A DNA stretch of 64,000 nt from Fictibacillus marinisediminis (GCF_023149135.1 NZ_JAIWJX010000002.1:2170001-2234000); one strand, 5' to 3'. Counted from the stretch's first letter, positions 16,653-26,746 are shown. Made by a program: numbers and translations. Notes: a model not told the origin generated them from the letters alone.

Positions 16653-17553
16653 ACTGATATTGCTCAAGTTTAGAGAAGAAATGAATAACAAAGTCGTAAA
16701 ACACATTTTCAGCCGGTGCCAATTCCCGTTTTTTTGGTGTAATAAGCCCTACTGTACGCTGCACAAGCGGAAAGTCAATGGGCTTTTTTACTGTGTAGCG
16801 AGGAGTGGTTTCATAGAAAGAACTATCGGGTAATAAGGTTACACCCATTCCGGCCGTAACCAGCCCTTTGATCGCATCCATATCTTCCCCTTCAGAAGAT
16901 ATAATCGGAGAAAAACCGGCTTCTTTACATGCTTTAATGACTACTTCCTGCAGCACATAGCCTTCAGGAAACAAGACAAAACGGTCATTTCTTAAATCAC
17001 TTAAAACCAAGCTGCTTTTATCTGCCTTTGGATGATCAGCCGGTAACAATGCGGAAATTCTTTCCGTAAAAAGGATGTGGCCTTTAACATCAGGTTGATT
17101 TGCTGGAACTGGCCCTAAAAACGCTAGATCAATATCCCCATTTTTCACAGCATCGATTAAAAAATGATAAGATCCTTGACGAAGGTGAAAAGCAATGTTC
17201 GGATGCTCTTCTTTAAACGCTGAAATAATAGTAGGTAGAAGATGGCTTGCGAGGCTGGTCGGAAAACCGATCTTGATTGTACCTCGTTCGGGATCCAAAT
17301 ATTCTTCTATTTGTTTTCTTGCATAATCTATTGCTTTTAATGCAGTGGATGCATGGGTCAAAAAAAGTTTTCCAACAGGAGTCAGCTTTACATTTCTGCC
17401 TTCTCTCTCAAACAGTTCGACATTTAATTCTGCTTCCAGGTTGGCAATTTGCCTGCTGACTGCGGACTGTGCCACATGCAGATGCTGTGCCGCCTCGGAC
17501 ACGTGCTCTCGCTCTGCCACCTCGATAAAATAGTACAATTGACGAAGTTCCAT
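16651..17553 (-). CDS. gltC: LysR-type activator of glutamate synthase, GltC
   Basis: A 300-residue LysR regulator. The N-terminal HTH (REHVSEAAQHLHVAQSAVSR) and the effector-binding domain match Bacillus GltC closely, including EGEDMDAIKGLVTAGMGVTL and the C-terminal FSKLEQYQ. It activates gltAB and represses itself; in B. subtilis activity depends on glutamate dehydrogenase and the 2-oxoglutarate/glutamate ratio. ATG 17553 is chosen because GGAGGG lies 7 nt upstream; a TTG 18 nt earlier lacks a site. It is divergent from gltA, sharing a 119-nt control region. Confidence 0.95.
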   Translation of the reverse strand: MELRQLYYFIEVAEREHVSEAAQHLHVAQSAVSRQIANLEAELNVELFEREGRNVKLTPVGKLFLTHASTALKAIDYARKQIEEYLDPERGTIKIGFPTSLASHLLPTIISAFKEEHPNIAFHLRQGSYHFLIDAVKNGDIDLAFLGPVPANQPDVKGHILFTERISALLPADHPKADKSSLVLSDLRNDRFVLFPEGYVLQEVVIKACKEAGFSPIISSEGEDMDAIKGLVTAGMGVTLLPDSSFYETTPRYTVKKPIDFPLVQRTVGLITPKKRELAPAENVFYDFVIHFFSKLEQYQ

Positions 17554-17572
17554 TTTGATACCCTCCAGCAAT

Positions 17573-17612
17573 CATTCTCAAAAATAGATTAATCTTATCT
17601 AAATTATATATT
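17573..17612. promoter_or_regulatory. Divergent gltC-gltA control region
   Basis: The palindrome AGATTAATCT (17585-17594) sits beside the AGAT/ATCT-like half-sites expected for GltC, and TATATT (17607-17612) is a likely gltA -10. No good -35 for gltA is visible, as expected for a LysR-activated promoter. I did not find a TnrA box in this interval. Confidence 0.5.
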
Positions 17613-17672
17613 GTTTGGATGAATTATAAAACCTACACTATAGAAAAGACATTTGAAACGGGGGAGCGAACA

Positions 17673-20600
17673 ATGACATTCCATAACTTACCAAAACCAC
17701 AGGGCCTCTACCGTCCGGAATTTGAACATGATGCATGCGGTATTGGCTTATACGCCCATATTAAAGGATTAGCTACCCATGATATTGTTAAAAAAGGTTT
17801 AAGTATGCTTTGCCAATTGGATCACCGGGGAGGGCAGGGAAGCGATCCGCTAACTGGAGACGGTGCTGGACTTATGGTACAGCTTCCACACGAGTTCTTC
17901 AAAAAAGCATGCCCTCAATTCGATCTACCTGAAAAGGGAAGATACGGAGTTGGCATGATGTTTCTTCCAAAAGACGAAAACGAACAGCAATCTGTTAAGA
18001 ATAAATTAAACCAAATCATTGAACAAGAAGGTCAAAACCTCATTGGATGGAGAAGTGTGCCTGTAATTGACGGAAAAATCGGAACTATCGCACAAGAAAG
18101 CTGCCCATCCATTCATCAGGTTTTTATTAAAGCCTCAGATCATACAAAGAATGAACTGGACTTTGAACGCAAACTGTATATTATTCGGAAACTAGCAGAG
18201 ACATGGGGAAAAGAAAACCAATTAAACTTTTACTTCTCTAGCCTTTCTTCATCCACCCTTGTATACAAGGGACTTTTGACACCTGAACAGGTAGATGCTT
18301 TTTACCGGGACCTTAATGACCCTTCTTTTGTTTCAGCATTCGCTTTAGTGCATTCCCGTTTTAGCACAAATACATTTCCAAGCTGGGAAAGGGCTCATCC
18401 AAACCGGTACCTCATCCATAATGGAGAGATTAATACGTTAAGAGGCAATATTAATTGGATGAAAGCTCGTGAACAGCAATTTGCTTCTGAGGCTTTTGGA
18501 GATGACTTGGAAAAACTGCTTCCGATACTTGATACAGAAGGCAGTGATTCCTCCGTTCTTGATAACGCTCTGGAGTTTTTTGTACTGGCGGGGAGAGAAC
18601 TTGCACATGCAGCCATGATGCTGATTCCTGAACCATGGTCTGAAAATCCTCATATGACAGATGAAAAAAAAGCTTTCTATGAATATCATAGCTGTCTTAT
18701 GGAGCCGTGGGATGGCCCTACAGCCATTTCTTTCACAAACGGCCGCCAAATCGGCGCCGTACTTGACCGAAACGGTTTACGGCCAGCGCGCTATTACGTA
18801 ACAAAGGATGACTATATTATTTTCTCATCCGAGGTTGGGGTCATTGATGTAGAACCAGAGAATGTACTCTACAAAGATCGGTTAAGCCCAGGAAAAATGC
18901 TCCTTATTGATCTAGAAAAGGGAAGAATTGTTTCAGATAAAGAAATTAAAACTGAACTTTCCCATGCCAAGCCTTATCGCTCATGGCTTGAGGAAAATCT
19001 GATCCAACTGGACAGCGGCTCACATGAAGAAAGTGCTGAATCAGTTGATCAGCTCGTACTCCGGCAGAAGGCGTTTGGCTACACCCATGAAGATATTCAT
19101 AAATACTTGATTCCTATTATCACAGAAGGAAAAGATCCGGTGGGATCCATGGGAAATGATACACCTTTAGCTGTGTTGTCAGACCGCCCCCAATCATTGT
19201 TCAATTATTTTAAACAGTTATTTGCACAAGTAACAAATCCACCGATCGATTCTCTTCGTGAACAAGTCGTTACATCAACAGTCAGTTATTTAGGAGCGGA
19301 GGGCAATCTGCTTGAAGCGAACGCAGCCAGCTGCCATCGTATCCAATTGGATACCCCGATCCTATCAACCGGAAGATTCAACCAATTACAACAAAATGTC
19401 TGGCCTGAATTTTCAAGCAAGACTCTGCATACTCTTTTTTCTGAAGATTTGGAAACCAGCTTGAATCAATTGTTTTCGCAAGCAAAAAGAGCGATTGAGG
19501 AAGGGCATACTCTTCTCATCCTTTCAGACCGTGAAATGAATGATAAGAACATCCCGATGCCCGTTCTGTTATCAACAAGCGCACTCCATCATTATCTTGT
19601 TCGAAAAGGACTTCGAACGAAAGTAAGCATAATTGTTGATTCCGGGGAAACCAGGGAAGTCCATCATTTTGCAGCAATCATTGGCTTTGGAGCAGACGCC
19701 ATTCATCCTTACCTTGCTTATGCTACGTATCATCAGGCAATTATTGATGGCCATCTGTCCGTTTCTTTTGATCAAGCTGTTCAAGGTTATATTAAAGGAG
19801 TGACAGACGGTGTCGTTAAAGTGATGTCTAAAATGGGCATCTCGACGATCCAAAGTTATCGAGGAGCTCAAATTTTTGAAGCGATCGGCATCGGCCAAGG
19901 AGCCATTGACCGATACTTTACTGGAACGGCATCTCAACTTGATGGCATCGATCTTCAAACGATGGGCCTTGAAGCCTTACAGCGCCATTCTGACGCTTAT
20001 CGGGAGACACTGGAGGAAACGCTTGAATCCGGCAGTGACTTTCAATGGAGGAAGACAGGCGAGCATCATGCCTTCAATCCTAAAACCATTCATACATTGC
20101 AATGGGCATGCCGAAAAAATGATTACAGCCTGTTCAAACAGTATTCTAAAGCGGCAAACGAAGAACGCCTTAACTTTTTAAGGAATTTATTCTCCTTTCC
20201 CTCAGAAGACCGAGCTGTACCAATCGAAGAGGTTGAGTCTGTTGAAGACATTGTGCGCCGGTTTAAAACAGGAGCAATGTCGTTCGGTTCCCTAAGCCAA
20301 GAAGCACATGAAGCATTGGCTGTTGCCATGAACCGCTTAGGCGGAAAAAGCAACAGCGGGGAAGGCGGAGAGGATCCAAGCCGCTTTATATTGGATGAAA
20401 ATGGTGATTCGCGGCGAAGTGCGATTAAGCAGATCGCTTCAGGACGATTTGGCGTGAAAAGCCATTACCTTGTCAACGCTGATGAACTGCAGATCAAGAT
20501 GGCTCAAGGAGCGAAACCTGGGGAAGGCGGCCAGCTTCCTGGAAACAAAGTATATCCATGGGTAGCAGATGTGCGAGGATCAACGCCTGGGGTAGGACTG

Positions 20601-22238
20601 ATATCTCCTCCTCCGCACCATGATATCTATTCCATTGAAGATTTGGCACAGCTTATTCATGATCTAAAGAACGCGAACCGTGATGCGCGTATTTCCGTTA
20701 AGCTCGTTGCAAAAGCAGGAGTAGGAACGATTGCTGCAGGCGTTGCAAAAGGAGCTGCCGATGTAATAGTGATCAGCGGCTACGACGGAGGGACAGGTGC
20801 ATCACCCAAAACAAGCATCAAGCATACGGGACTGCCTTGGGAGCTGGGATTGGCAGAAGCCCATCAAACGTTAATGCTGAACGGATTGCGCGACCGTGTG
20901 GTATTGGAAACCGACGGCAAGCTGATGACTGGCAAAGATGTAGTACTGGCAGCTTTACTGGGAGCAGAAGAATATGGTTTTGCTACAGCTCCACTCGTTG
21001 TTCTTGGCTGTGTCATGATGCGTGCCTGCCACCTGGATACGTGTCCGGTAGGGGTTGCTACACAAAATCCAGAGCTGCGGAAAAAATTTATGGGCGATCC
21101 AGATCATGTTGTCAATTACATGCGCTTTGTAGCTCAGGAAGTCCGTGAGATTATGGCTGAACTTGGGTTCAGAACGATGGACGAGATGATTGGCCACAGC
21201 GAAATACTCAGCGTTTCAGAACGTACGAAAAACCATTGGAAAGCCAAACAATTGAACTTGGCCAATCTGACACATACTGTAGATGGTTCTGTCAGAACGT
21301 TCCAGACACCGCAAAATCATAAGATCGAAGAATCCTTGGATATGAGAGAGATACTTCCAGCCATCTCTAAGGCTTTGGAGCGTCAAGAACAAGTGAATCT
21401 ATCGTTTCAGCTGAATAATACAAATCGTGTTGCCGGAACTATCTCCGGAAGTGAAATCTCAAAGATATATGGAGAGAACGGACTTCCCGAAGATACCGTC
21501 AATCTGCAATTCTATGGTTCAGCGGGCCAATCCTTTGGTGCCTATATCCCACGCGGCATGTCACTATATTTAACTGGTGACGCAAATGATTACGTAGGAA
21601 AAGGACTATCTGGCGGAAAAATAACGGTATCTTCCCCGAAAGAATCTGATTTTCTATCGGATACAAACGTTATCGCTGGGAATGTTGCCTTCTATGGTGC
21701 AACAAGCGGAGAAGCGTACATCAATGGATCTGCAGGGGAGCGTTTTGCTGTGCGGAACAGCGGAGCAAATATTGTTGTAGAAGGCATCGGTGATCATGGA
21801 TGTGAATATATGACTGGCGGAAGAGTGGTCATTCTTGGGGAAACCGGCAAAAACTTCGCTGCTGGTATGTCTGGGGGGATTGCTTACGTTCTGGCCAGTG
21901 AAAAAGAACAGTTCATATCGTTATGCAACAAGGACAGTGTTGAATTTGAATCTTTGCAGGCTGATCAGGAAGAAGCAGAGGTTAAAAAGATGATTTTGAG
22001 TCATTATCATTATACGCTTAGCTCAAAAGCAGCTTTTATCCTCAGCAACTGGTCACAATACAGAAAACAATTTGTCAAAGTTATTCCTAAAGATTATAAA
22101 GCGATGATCGGTCTGATCGAGGAACAAAAAGAGGCAGGGTTACAACATGATGAAGCCGTAATGAGTGCCTTTTTAGAAACATCATCTCTAAAAAAAAGTA
22201 CCCCGGTCAAAAAAAAGACTCAGTTAATTCTTAATTAG
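17673..22238 (+). CDS. gltA: Glutamate synthase (NADPH) large subunit
   Basis: A 1521-residue enzyme that takes the amide nitrogen of glutamine and transfers it to 2-oxoglutarate. The class II (Ntn) amidotransferase domain starts at Cys22 (HDACGIG), so a 21-residue propeptide is removed. Then come the central domain, the FMN-binding synthase domain (GGKSNSGEGGEDPSRF, ISGYDGGTGASPKTS) with the 3Fe-4S cysteines in CVMMRACHLDTCPVG, and the C-terminal GXGXG beta-helix. ATG 17673 is used because GGGGGAG precedes it and the N-terminus then matches Bacillus GltA; an in-frame ATG at 17619 overlaps promoter DNA. gltB follows after 16 nt. Confidence 0.97.
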   Translation: MTFHNLPKPQGLYRPEFEHDACGIGLYAHIKGLATHDIVKKGLSMLCQLDHRGGQGSDPLTGDGAGLMVQLPHEFFKKACPQFDLPEKGRYGVGMMFLPKDENEQQSVKNKLNQIIEQEGQNLIGWRSVPVIDGKIGTIAQESCPSIHQVFIKASDHTKNELDFERKLYIIRKLAETWGKENQLNFYFSSLSSSTLVYKGLLTPEQVDAFYRDLNDPSFVSAFALVHSRFSTNTFPSWERAHPNRYLIHNGEINTLRGNINWMKAREQQFASEAFGDDLEKLLPILDTEGSDSSVLDNALEFFVLAGRELAHAAMMLIPEPWSENPHMTDEKKAFYEYHSCLMEPWDGPTAISFTNGRQIGAVLDRNGLRPARYYVTKDDYIIFSSEVGVIDVEPENVLYKDRLSPGKMLLIDLEKGRIVSDKEIKTELSHAKPYRSWLEENLIQLDSGSHEESAESVDQLVLRQKAFGYTHEDIHKYLIPIITEGKDPVGSMGNDTPLAVLSDRPQSLFNYFKQLFAQVTNPPIDSLREQVVTSTVSYLGAEGNLLEANAASCHRIQLDTPILSTGRFNQLQQNVWPEFSSKTLHTLFSEDLETSLNQLFSQAKRAIEEGHTLLILSDREMNDKNIPMPVLLSTSALHHYLVRKGLRTKVSIIVDSGETREVHHFAAIIGFGADAIHPYLAYATYHQAIIDGHLSVSFDQAVQGYIKGVTDGVVKVMSKMGISTIQSYRGAQIFEAIGIGQGAIDRYFTGTASQLDGIDLQTMGLEALQRHSDAYRETLEETLESGSDFQWRKTGEHHAFNPKTIHTLQWACRKNDYSLFKQYSKAANEERLNFLRNLFSFPSEDRAVPIEEVESVEDIVRRFKTGAMSFGSLSQEAHEALAVAMNRLGGKSNSGEGGEDPSRFILDENGDSRRSAIKQIASGRFGVKSHYLVNADELQIKMAQGAKPGEGGQLPGNKVYPWVADVRGSTPGVGLISPPPHHDIYSIEDLAQLIHDLKNANRDARISVKLVAKAGVGTIAAGVAKGAADVIVISGYDGGTGASPKTSIKHTGLPWELGLAEAHQTLMLNGLRDRVVLETDGKLMTGKDVVLAALLGAEEYGFATAPLVVLGCVMMRACHLDTCPVGVATQNPELRKKFMGDPDHVVNYMRFVAQEVREIMAELGFRTMDEMIGHSEILSVSERTKNHWKAKQLNLANLTHTVDGSVRTFQTPQNHKIEESLDMREILPAISKALERQEQVNLSFQLNNTNRVAGTISGSEISKIYGENGLPEDTVNLQFYGSAGQSFGAYIPRGMSLYLTGDANDYVGKGLSGGKITVSSPKESDFLSDTNVIAGNVAFYGATSGEAYINGSAGERFAVRNSGANIVVEGIGDHGCEYMTGGRVVILGETGKNFAAGMSGGIAYVLASEKEQFISLCNKDSVEFESLQADQEEAEVKKMILSHYHYTLSSKAAFILSNWSQYRKQFVKVIPKDYKAMIGLIEEQKEAGLQHDEAVMSAFLETSSLKKSTPVKKKTQLILN

Positions 22239-22254
22239 GAAAGGGGAGAGGACA

Positions 22255-23736
22255 ATGGGAAAAACAACAGGATTTATGGAATATGCGAGAGAAGAAGCCA
22301 AAGAACGGAATCCTCTCACACGCTTAAAAGACTGGAATGAACATACAGAACTGATGAGTGATGATACCCTTCACCGCCAGAGTGCGAGGTGTATGGATTG
22401 TGCAACACCATTTTGCCATATTGGCATGGAGATTAGCGGGATGACCTCTGGTTGTCCCATCCATAACCTCATTCCTGAATGGAACGACCTGGTCTACCGC
22501 GGCAGATGGAGAGAAGCGCTTGACCGGTTAATTAAGACGAACAACTTTCCGGAATTTACCGGTCGCGTCTGTCCAGCGCCATGTGAAGGTTCATGTACAG
22601 TTGAAATCTCTTCACCTGCAGTAACCATTAAGAACATTGAGCAGGCCATCATTGATAAAGGTTTCGAAAACGGCTGGATCCAACCCCGGATCCCTAACAG
22701 ACGAACCGGCAAAAAGATTGCTGTTGTCGGCTCCGGTCCAGCCGGTTTGGCTGCCGCAGATCAGCTCAACCAAGCAGGACATTCCCTCACAATCTATGAA
22801 AGAGCAGAACGTGCCGGAGGATTGCTTACCTATGGTATTCCAAATATGAAGCTTGAAAAAGATATCGTAGAACGCCGAATTCAGTTACTCAGTCAAGAAG
22901 GAATTGACTTTGTGCTAAATACGGAGATTGGAAAAGACATCACTTCTGAAGAACTTAAAGATCAGTACGATGCGGTCATACTTTGTGTCGGTGCCCAGAA
23001 GCAAAGAGATCTGGAACTCGATGGCCGAGAAGCGAAAGGTGTTCACTTCGCTATGGACTATCTTACAAAGTCAACACAGCATCTGCTGAATCAGCATCAA
23101 TCTGATGAAGCATTCATCGATGCTAAAGACAAGGATGTTATCGTAATTGGAGGTGGCGACACAGGTGCAGACTGTGTTGCAACAGCTCTACGTCAAGAGT
23201 GCAGAAGCATCGTTCAGTTCGGAAAGTATCCTAAACTTCCAGAAGCAAGGACACCTGATAACATGTGGCCTGAACTGCCTAACATTTTTACAATGGATTA
23301 TGCCTATGAAGAAGCACAGGCGAAATTCGGTGAAGATCCGCGGCAATATACGGTACAGACGAAAAACATCGTGGCAGATGGGGATGGAAACTTAAAAGAA
23401 CTTCATACGGTTCAAATGCAATATACAACGAACGAGCATGGACAGCCCGAACTAATAGAAGTTCCTGGTACAGAAAAAGTATGGCCAGCCCAGCTCGTAT
23501 TTATAGCGATTGGTTTTGATGGGCCTGAACAGCCGCTGCTTCAGCAATTCGGTGTGAAATCAGAGAATCAAAAGATTTCCGCAGTACATGGTGATTATCG
23601 CACAAACGTAGAAGGTGTGTTTGCCGCTGGTGATGCAAGACGCGGACAGAGCTTAATCGTATGGGCGATCCAGGAAGGCAGAGAAGCTGCACGCGAAGTA
23701 GATAAGTATTTGATGGGCAGCACAGTATTGGTGTAA
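22255..23736 (+). CDS. gltB: Glutamate synthase (NADPH) small subunit
   Basis: A 493-residue partner of GltA that passes electrons from NADPH through FAD and two 4Fe-4S clusters. Cluster cysteines are in CMDCATPFCH and RVCPAPCEGSC near the N-terminus. The FAD site is VVGSGPAGLAAADQL and the NADPH site VIGGGDTGADCVATAL; the closing VFAAGDARRGQSLIVWAI is the second FAD contact. AAGGGGAG lies before ATG 22255. Confidence 0.97.
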   Translation: MGKTTGFMEYAREEAKERNPLTRLKDWNEHTELMSDDTLHRQSARCMDCATPFCHIGMEISGMTSGCPIHNLIPEWNDLVYRGRWREALDRLIKTNNFPEFTGRVCPAPCEGSCTVEISSPAVTIKNIEQAIIDKGFENGWIQPRIPNRRTGKKIAVVGSGPAGLAAADQLNQAGHSLTIYERAERAGGLLTYGIPNMKLEKDIVERRIQLLSQEGIDFVLNTEIGKDITSEELKDQYDAVILCVGAQKQRDLELDGREAKGVHFAMDYLTKSTQHLLNQHQSDEAFIDAKDKDVIVIGGGDTGADCVATALRQECRSIVQFGKYPKLPEARTPDNMWPELPNIFTMDYAYEEAQAKFGEDPRQYTVQTKNIVADGDGNLKELHTVQMQYTTNEHGQPELIEVPGTEKVWPAQLVFIAIGFDGPEQPLLQQFGVKSENQKISAVHGDYRTNVEGVFAAGDARRGQSLIVWAIQEGREAAREVDKYLMGSTVLV

Positions 23737-23753
23737 TGAACTCCGTTTAGAAG

Positions 23754-23783
23754 ACCGTCTTCCTTTTATGGCAGGCGGTTTTT
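23754..23783 (+). terminator. Terminator of gltAB
   Basis: ACCGTCTTCC and GGCAGGCGGT pair over ten positions with one mismatch and one G-U, followed by TTTT. Confidence 0.7.
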
Positions 23784-23832
23784 CCTGTGGATAAGAATCT
23801 GTTTTTCTAGTAAAACTGTTTAACCAACAAAA

Positions 23833-23874
23833 ATAATACCCTGATCACCTTTTCCTCGGTAATCAGGGTATTAT
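23833..23874 (-). terminator. Terminator of yhfH
   Basis: ATAATACCCTGAT and ATCAGGGTATTAT form a perfect 13-bp stem. On the minus strand it is followed by a T run (TTTTTG); on the plus strand it is not. Confidence 0.85.
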
Positions 23875-23904
23875 CCGTAACGCACATTCATCATTTACCA
23901 TCAC

Positions 23905-24033
23905 CTATGCTTCATGTTGTCCCATGCATCTTTCACATTCATAAACGTATGATTCATGCTGCTCTTCAATTGTTTTTCCGCATTCCCGGCATTGCTTCTT
24001 AGGTAAATTACGATAAAATTCCAACGTCAACAT
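23905..24033 (-). CDS. yhfH: YhfH-like zinc-ribbon small protein, 42 residues
   Basis: The peptide begins MLTLEFYRNLPKKQCRECGK and ends YECERCMGQHEA. EFYRNLP-K-QC-ECG and the second CxxC (CERC) match the YhfH family of Bacillus, a short protein of unknown function that probably binds zinc through four cysteines. AGGAGGT lies 8 nt before the start on the minus strand. It has its own sigma-A promoter with a striking dyad and its own terminator, so it is independently controlled. Confidence 0.85.
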   Translation of the reverse strand: MLTLEFYRNLPKKQCRECGKTIEEQHESYVYECERCMGQHEA

Positions 24034-24064
24034 TCAGCATTACCTCCTGTTTTGAATTAAATTT

Positions 24065-24103
24065 ATTGTATTATAACAGATATAAATAGTCAACATCTGT
24101 TAT
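24065..24103 (-). promoter_or_regulatory. yhfH promoter with overlapping 9-bp inverted-repeat operator
   Basis: On the minus strand TTGACT (24093-24088) and TACAAT (24070-24065) are 17 nt apart. ATAACAGAT (24073-24081) and ATCTGTTAT (24095-24103) are perfect inverted arms with a 13-nt centre that encloses the -35 box. This geometry is that of a repressor operator; I do not recognise the protein. Confidence 0.75.
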
Positions 24104-24257
24104 AGAATTATTTTGAAACACTACTAAACTCCTAGATATTCCATATAAGCGTATTTGTAAGTTCTGTTTTACCCTTACGTCAGTAAATGCTAAAATATAA
24201 AACGAAAAGGGAAAGTATACCGAGAATTATTCATTTTGTTGATAAAGGAGAAGGATT

Positions 24258-25193
24258 ATGGAAAAAGTATTGATTTTTGGTCACAAGAACCCGGACACCG
24301 ATACCATCTGCTCAGCTATCGTATATGCTGACCTTAAAACGAAACTGGGATTTAATGCAGAACCTGTACGTTTAGGAGAAATTAATGGTGAAACACAATA
24401 TGCCCTTGAGCAATTTAAGGCGGAAATGCCTCGCCTGGTGGAAACTGTAGCAAACGAAACGAATCAAGTTATTCTCGTTGACCACAATGAGCGCCAGCAA
24501 AGTGCATCTGATATCGAAAAAGTCCGCGTGCTCGAAGTCATTGACCACCACCGTATCGCAAACTTTGAAACAAGTGATCCACTTTATTACCGCGCTGAAC
24601 CTGTAGGATGTACCGCAACCATTTTAAACAAAATGTACAAAGAGCATGGGGTTGCTGTTGAAAAAGACATCGCAGGCCTAATGCTGTCCGCTATCATTTC
24701 TGATTCCCTTCTTTTTAAATCTCCAACCTGCACAGGGCAAGATATCGCTGCTGCACAGGAACTTGCAGAAATCGCGGGTGTAGATGCAGAAAGTTATGGT
24801 TTGGAAATGCTGAAAGCGGGAGCAGACTTAAGCGACAAATCTGTAAGCCAGCTTATCACTTTAGATGCCAAGGAATTTCAGATGGGCAGCAGCAAAGTAG
24901 AAATTGCACAAGTAAATACGGTTGATACAGCTGAGGTATTTGAGCGCAAGGCAGAAATCGAGGAAGCCATCAGCAAAGCTGTCCAAGAAAAAGGACTTGA
25001 TCTGTTCTTGTTCGTTGTGACTGATATTTTAACAAACGACTCAACAGGGCTTGCAATCGGAAGCAAAGCTGCAGCCGTAGAACAAGCTTATAATGTGAAT
25101 CTTGAACATAATACAGCTGTTCTTAAAGGTGTAGTATCCAGAAAGAAACAAATCGTTCCAGTTTTAACAGATGCCTTCAGCCGTATCCAATAA
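24258..25193 (+). CDS. ppaC: Manganese-dependent inorganic pyrophosphatase (family II)
   Basis: A 311-residue soluble enzyme that hydrolyses pyrophosphate released by biosynthesis. DHH-family motifs are intact: [13 protein letters not shown] at the N-terminus, VDHNE, the DHH motif in [11 protein letters not shown], and the C-terminal substrate motif SRKKQIVP. Length is normal for PpaC. AAAGGAGAAGG precedes ATG 24258. A TAAAAT -10 at 24191 with a weak TTTACC -35 is a possible promoter. A terminator follows at once, so it is monocistronic. Confidence 0.96.
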   Translation: MEKVLIFGHKNPDTDTICSAIVYADLKTKLGFNAEPVRLGEINGETQYALEQFKAEMPRLVETVANETNQVILVDHNERQQSASDIEKVRVLEVIDHHRIANFETSDPLYYRAEPVGCTATILNKMYKEHGVAVEKDIAGLMLSAIISDSLLFKSPTCTGQDIAAAQELAEIAGVDAESYGLEMLKAGADLSDKSVSQLITLDAKEFQMGSSKVEIAQVNTVDTAEVFERKAEIEEAISKAVQEKGLDLFLFVVTDILTNDSTGLAIGSKAAAVEQAYNVNLEHNTAVLKGVVSRKKQIVPVLTDAFSRIQ

Positions 25194-25203
25194 ATAGATA
25201 AGT

Positions 25204-25237
25204 GACAGCGTTACACATAGGTGTAATGCTGTTTTTT
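25204..25237 (+). terminator. Terminator of ppaC
   Basis: GACAGCGTTACAC and GTGTAATGCTGT pair with one G-U, followed by six T. Confidence 0.9.
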
Positions 25238-25321
25238 GTCTAGTCAATAAAGGGATTGCAATGCAAATTGGCGAAAAGATTAAAGGACAAAATTTATGGC
25301 CCAAGAGGCGGGAGGTTTCTC

Positions 25322-26017
25322 ATGGCAGTTAAAAACTACGGCTTGCTGAAGGGAACGGTCATAGAGTCTCGAATGGAAAGGGATTTAGATACTCCTCATT
25401 ATCAGATTCATGCAGTGGACGAAAACAGTGTGCATTATCGTATAGCGGTTAACGTCATGTCCAGCTCAGAAAACTCCGAGGTTCTTTATCTGGTTAATGA
25501 AAATTTCAATTCATCTCTTACTGAAAAATTAACACAGCTTCCTGAAACCTATTTGCCGCTGGGGAATGAAAACAGGGAACTTGCTATTGATTACATCAGG
25601 GACGGGCTCTTTGATCCTTCTTTAATGAAACCCCTGCCAAGCGACGCAACAGGACCAGACAACGATTTAAACGATATACTTGATCATTACATTCAGAAAG
25701 CCATTTCTGAAAAAGCATTCATCTATATATATGGGTCCAAATTCGGACCTGAATCACAGCCGGATAAAGTATTTGGTTTTCAGCCAACAAACGGGATGCA
25801 TAACATACACATGAACCAGGGGAATGAAGACAAGCAGAATCAAAGAGATTGGGCAGGGGATAACGGAACGTGGCACGATGGGGCGTTATTTCTGCAATTC
25901 GAGAATCAATGGACGGCCATTTTTCTTGCCTTCTTATCCCAATCATGGTGTACAGATGATCGAGGCTACCCAACCAAGATGTGCCAGCACGATGATAAAA
26001 TCAGTAATCAAATATAA
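25322..26017 (+). CDS. yukJ: YukJ-like protein (DUF2278)
   Basis: A 231-residue protein resembling B. subtilis YukJ, of unknown function. AVKNYGLLKGTVIESRMERD at the N-terminus, the central HYRIAVNVMSS and the C-terminal IYGSKFG, GMHNIHMNQGN and TWHDGALFLQF blocks are the conserved parts. The His/Asn-rich HNIHMNQGN looks like a metal or active site, but that is inference. ATG 25322 follows GGGAGGT; an in-frame ATG at 25256 has no ribosome site. Confidence 0.8.
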   Translation: MAVKNYGLLKGTVIESRMERDLDTPHYQIHAVDENSVHYRIAVNVMSSSENSEVLYLVNENFNSSLTEKLTQLPETYLPLGNENRELAIDYIRDGLFDPSLMKPLPSDATGPDNDLNDILDHYIQKAISEKAFIYIYGSKFGPESQPDKVFGFQPTNGMHNIHMNQGNEDKQNQRDWAGDNGTWHDGALFLQFENQWTAIFLAFLSQSWCTDDRGYPTKMCQHDDKISNQI

Positions 26018-26020
26018 CAA

Positions 26021-26046
26021 AGAGAACAGCCGATCGGCTGTTCTCT
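26021..26046. terminator. Bidirectional terminator between yukJ and the CAP lipoprotein gene
   Basis: A perfect 26-nt palindrome (AGAGAACAGCCGA and its complement) with T runs on both sides, serving the two convergent genes. Confidence 0.92.
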
Positions 26047-26053
26047 TTTATTT

Positions 26054-26746
26054 TTACTTTTTGATGAACTCCTGGGCCCAGAAATCCTCATTATCCGTAT
26101 ATCCAATACCAATATGAGTATAGTCGGGATTAAGGATATTCTTGCGGTGTCCTTCACTGTTCATCCAGTCATTGACCACTTGTTCTGGAGACTGCTGGCC
26201 GACAGCAATATTTTCTCCGGCAGAACTGTACGGGATATCCATTTTATCCATCTGTTCAAAAGGGGATCCATGCGTTGGGCTGTTATGTGAGAAGTAATTA
26301 TTCTTCTCCATATCGTTTGCTTTTACTTGCGCAACGTTGGTTAATGAAGGATCCCATTTTAAATCGGAAAGCCCATACTTTCTTCTCTCCTGATTCGTTA
26401 GCTCTACGACCCGCTGAATCATCTCCTGGCTGTAGCCCTGATTTCCTGAAGGAGGAGCTGCCGGAGGAACTGTTCCATTAATGTCTGGGTTGGTTTCCAT
26501 GCTCATATCTGGATTGTTGTAGGAAATGTTTTCTCTTTGGACCTTTTCTTTCTTTTGTCCAGCTTTTGACTGGTACGGTATCTTTTCTTTTGTTAAATAT
26601 CCATTTCCTGTTTTCATCATATTTTTATTAGCCATTCTTTTATGCTGCTGATCCTGGCCCAGTTCATTCTTCTTCATGTTATTGCATCCGCTGCTGAAAA
26701 CAAGAATACATAAGAAGGCCATCGGTATTGAAATTGCTTTTCTCAC
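26054..26746 (-). CDS. CAP-domain lipoprotein (SCP-like, YkwD type)
   Basis: A 230-residue exported protein. GTG start with AAGGAGAAG upstream on the minus strand. The N-terminal signal ends in the lipobox FSSGC, so it is likely membrane-anchored. A Lys/Gln-rich linker of about 90 residues leads to a CAP domain with its usual marks: NQERRKYGLSDL, NYFSHNSPTHG, AGENIAVG, EGHRKNILNPDYTHIGIGY. Such proteins in Bacillus are induced around sporulation and coat assembly; the molecular role is unknown. Confidence 0.88.
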   Translation of the reverse strand: MRKAISIPMAFLCILVFSSGCNNMKKNELGQDQQHKRMANKNMMKTGNGYLTKEKIPYQSKAGQKKEKVQRENISYNNPDMSMETNPDINGTVPPAAPPSGNQGYSQEMIQRVVELTNQERRKYGLSDLKWDPSLTNVAQVKANDMEKNNYFSHNSPTHGSPFEQMDKMDIPYSSAGENIAVGQQSPEQVVNDWMNSEGHRKNILNPDYTHIGIGYTDNEDFWAQEFIKK

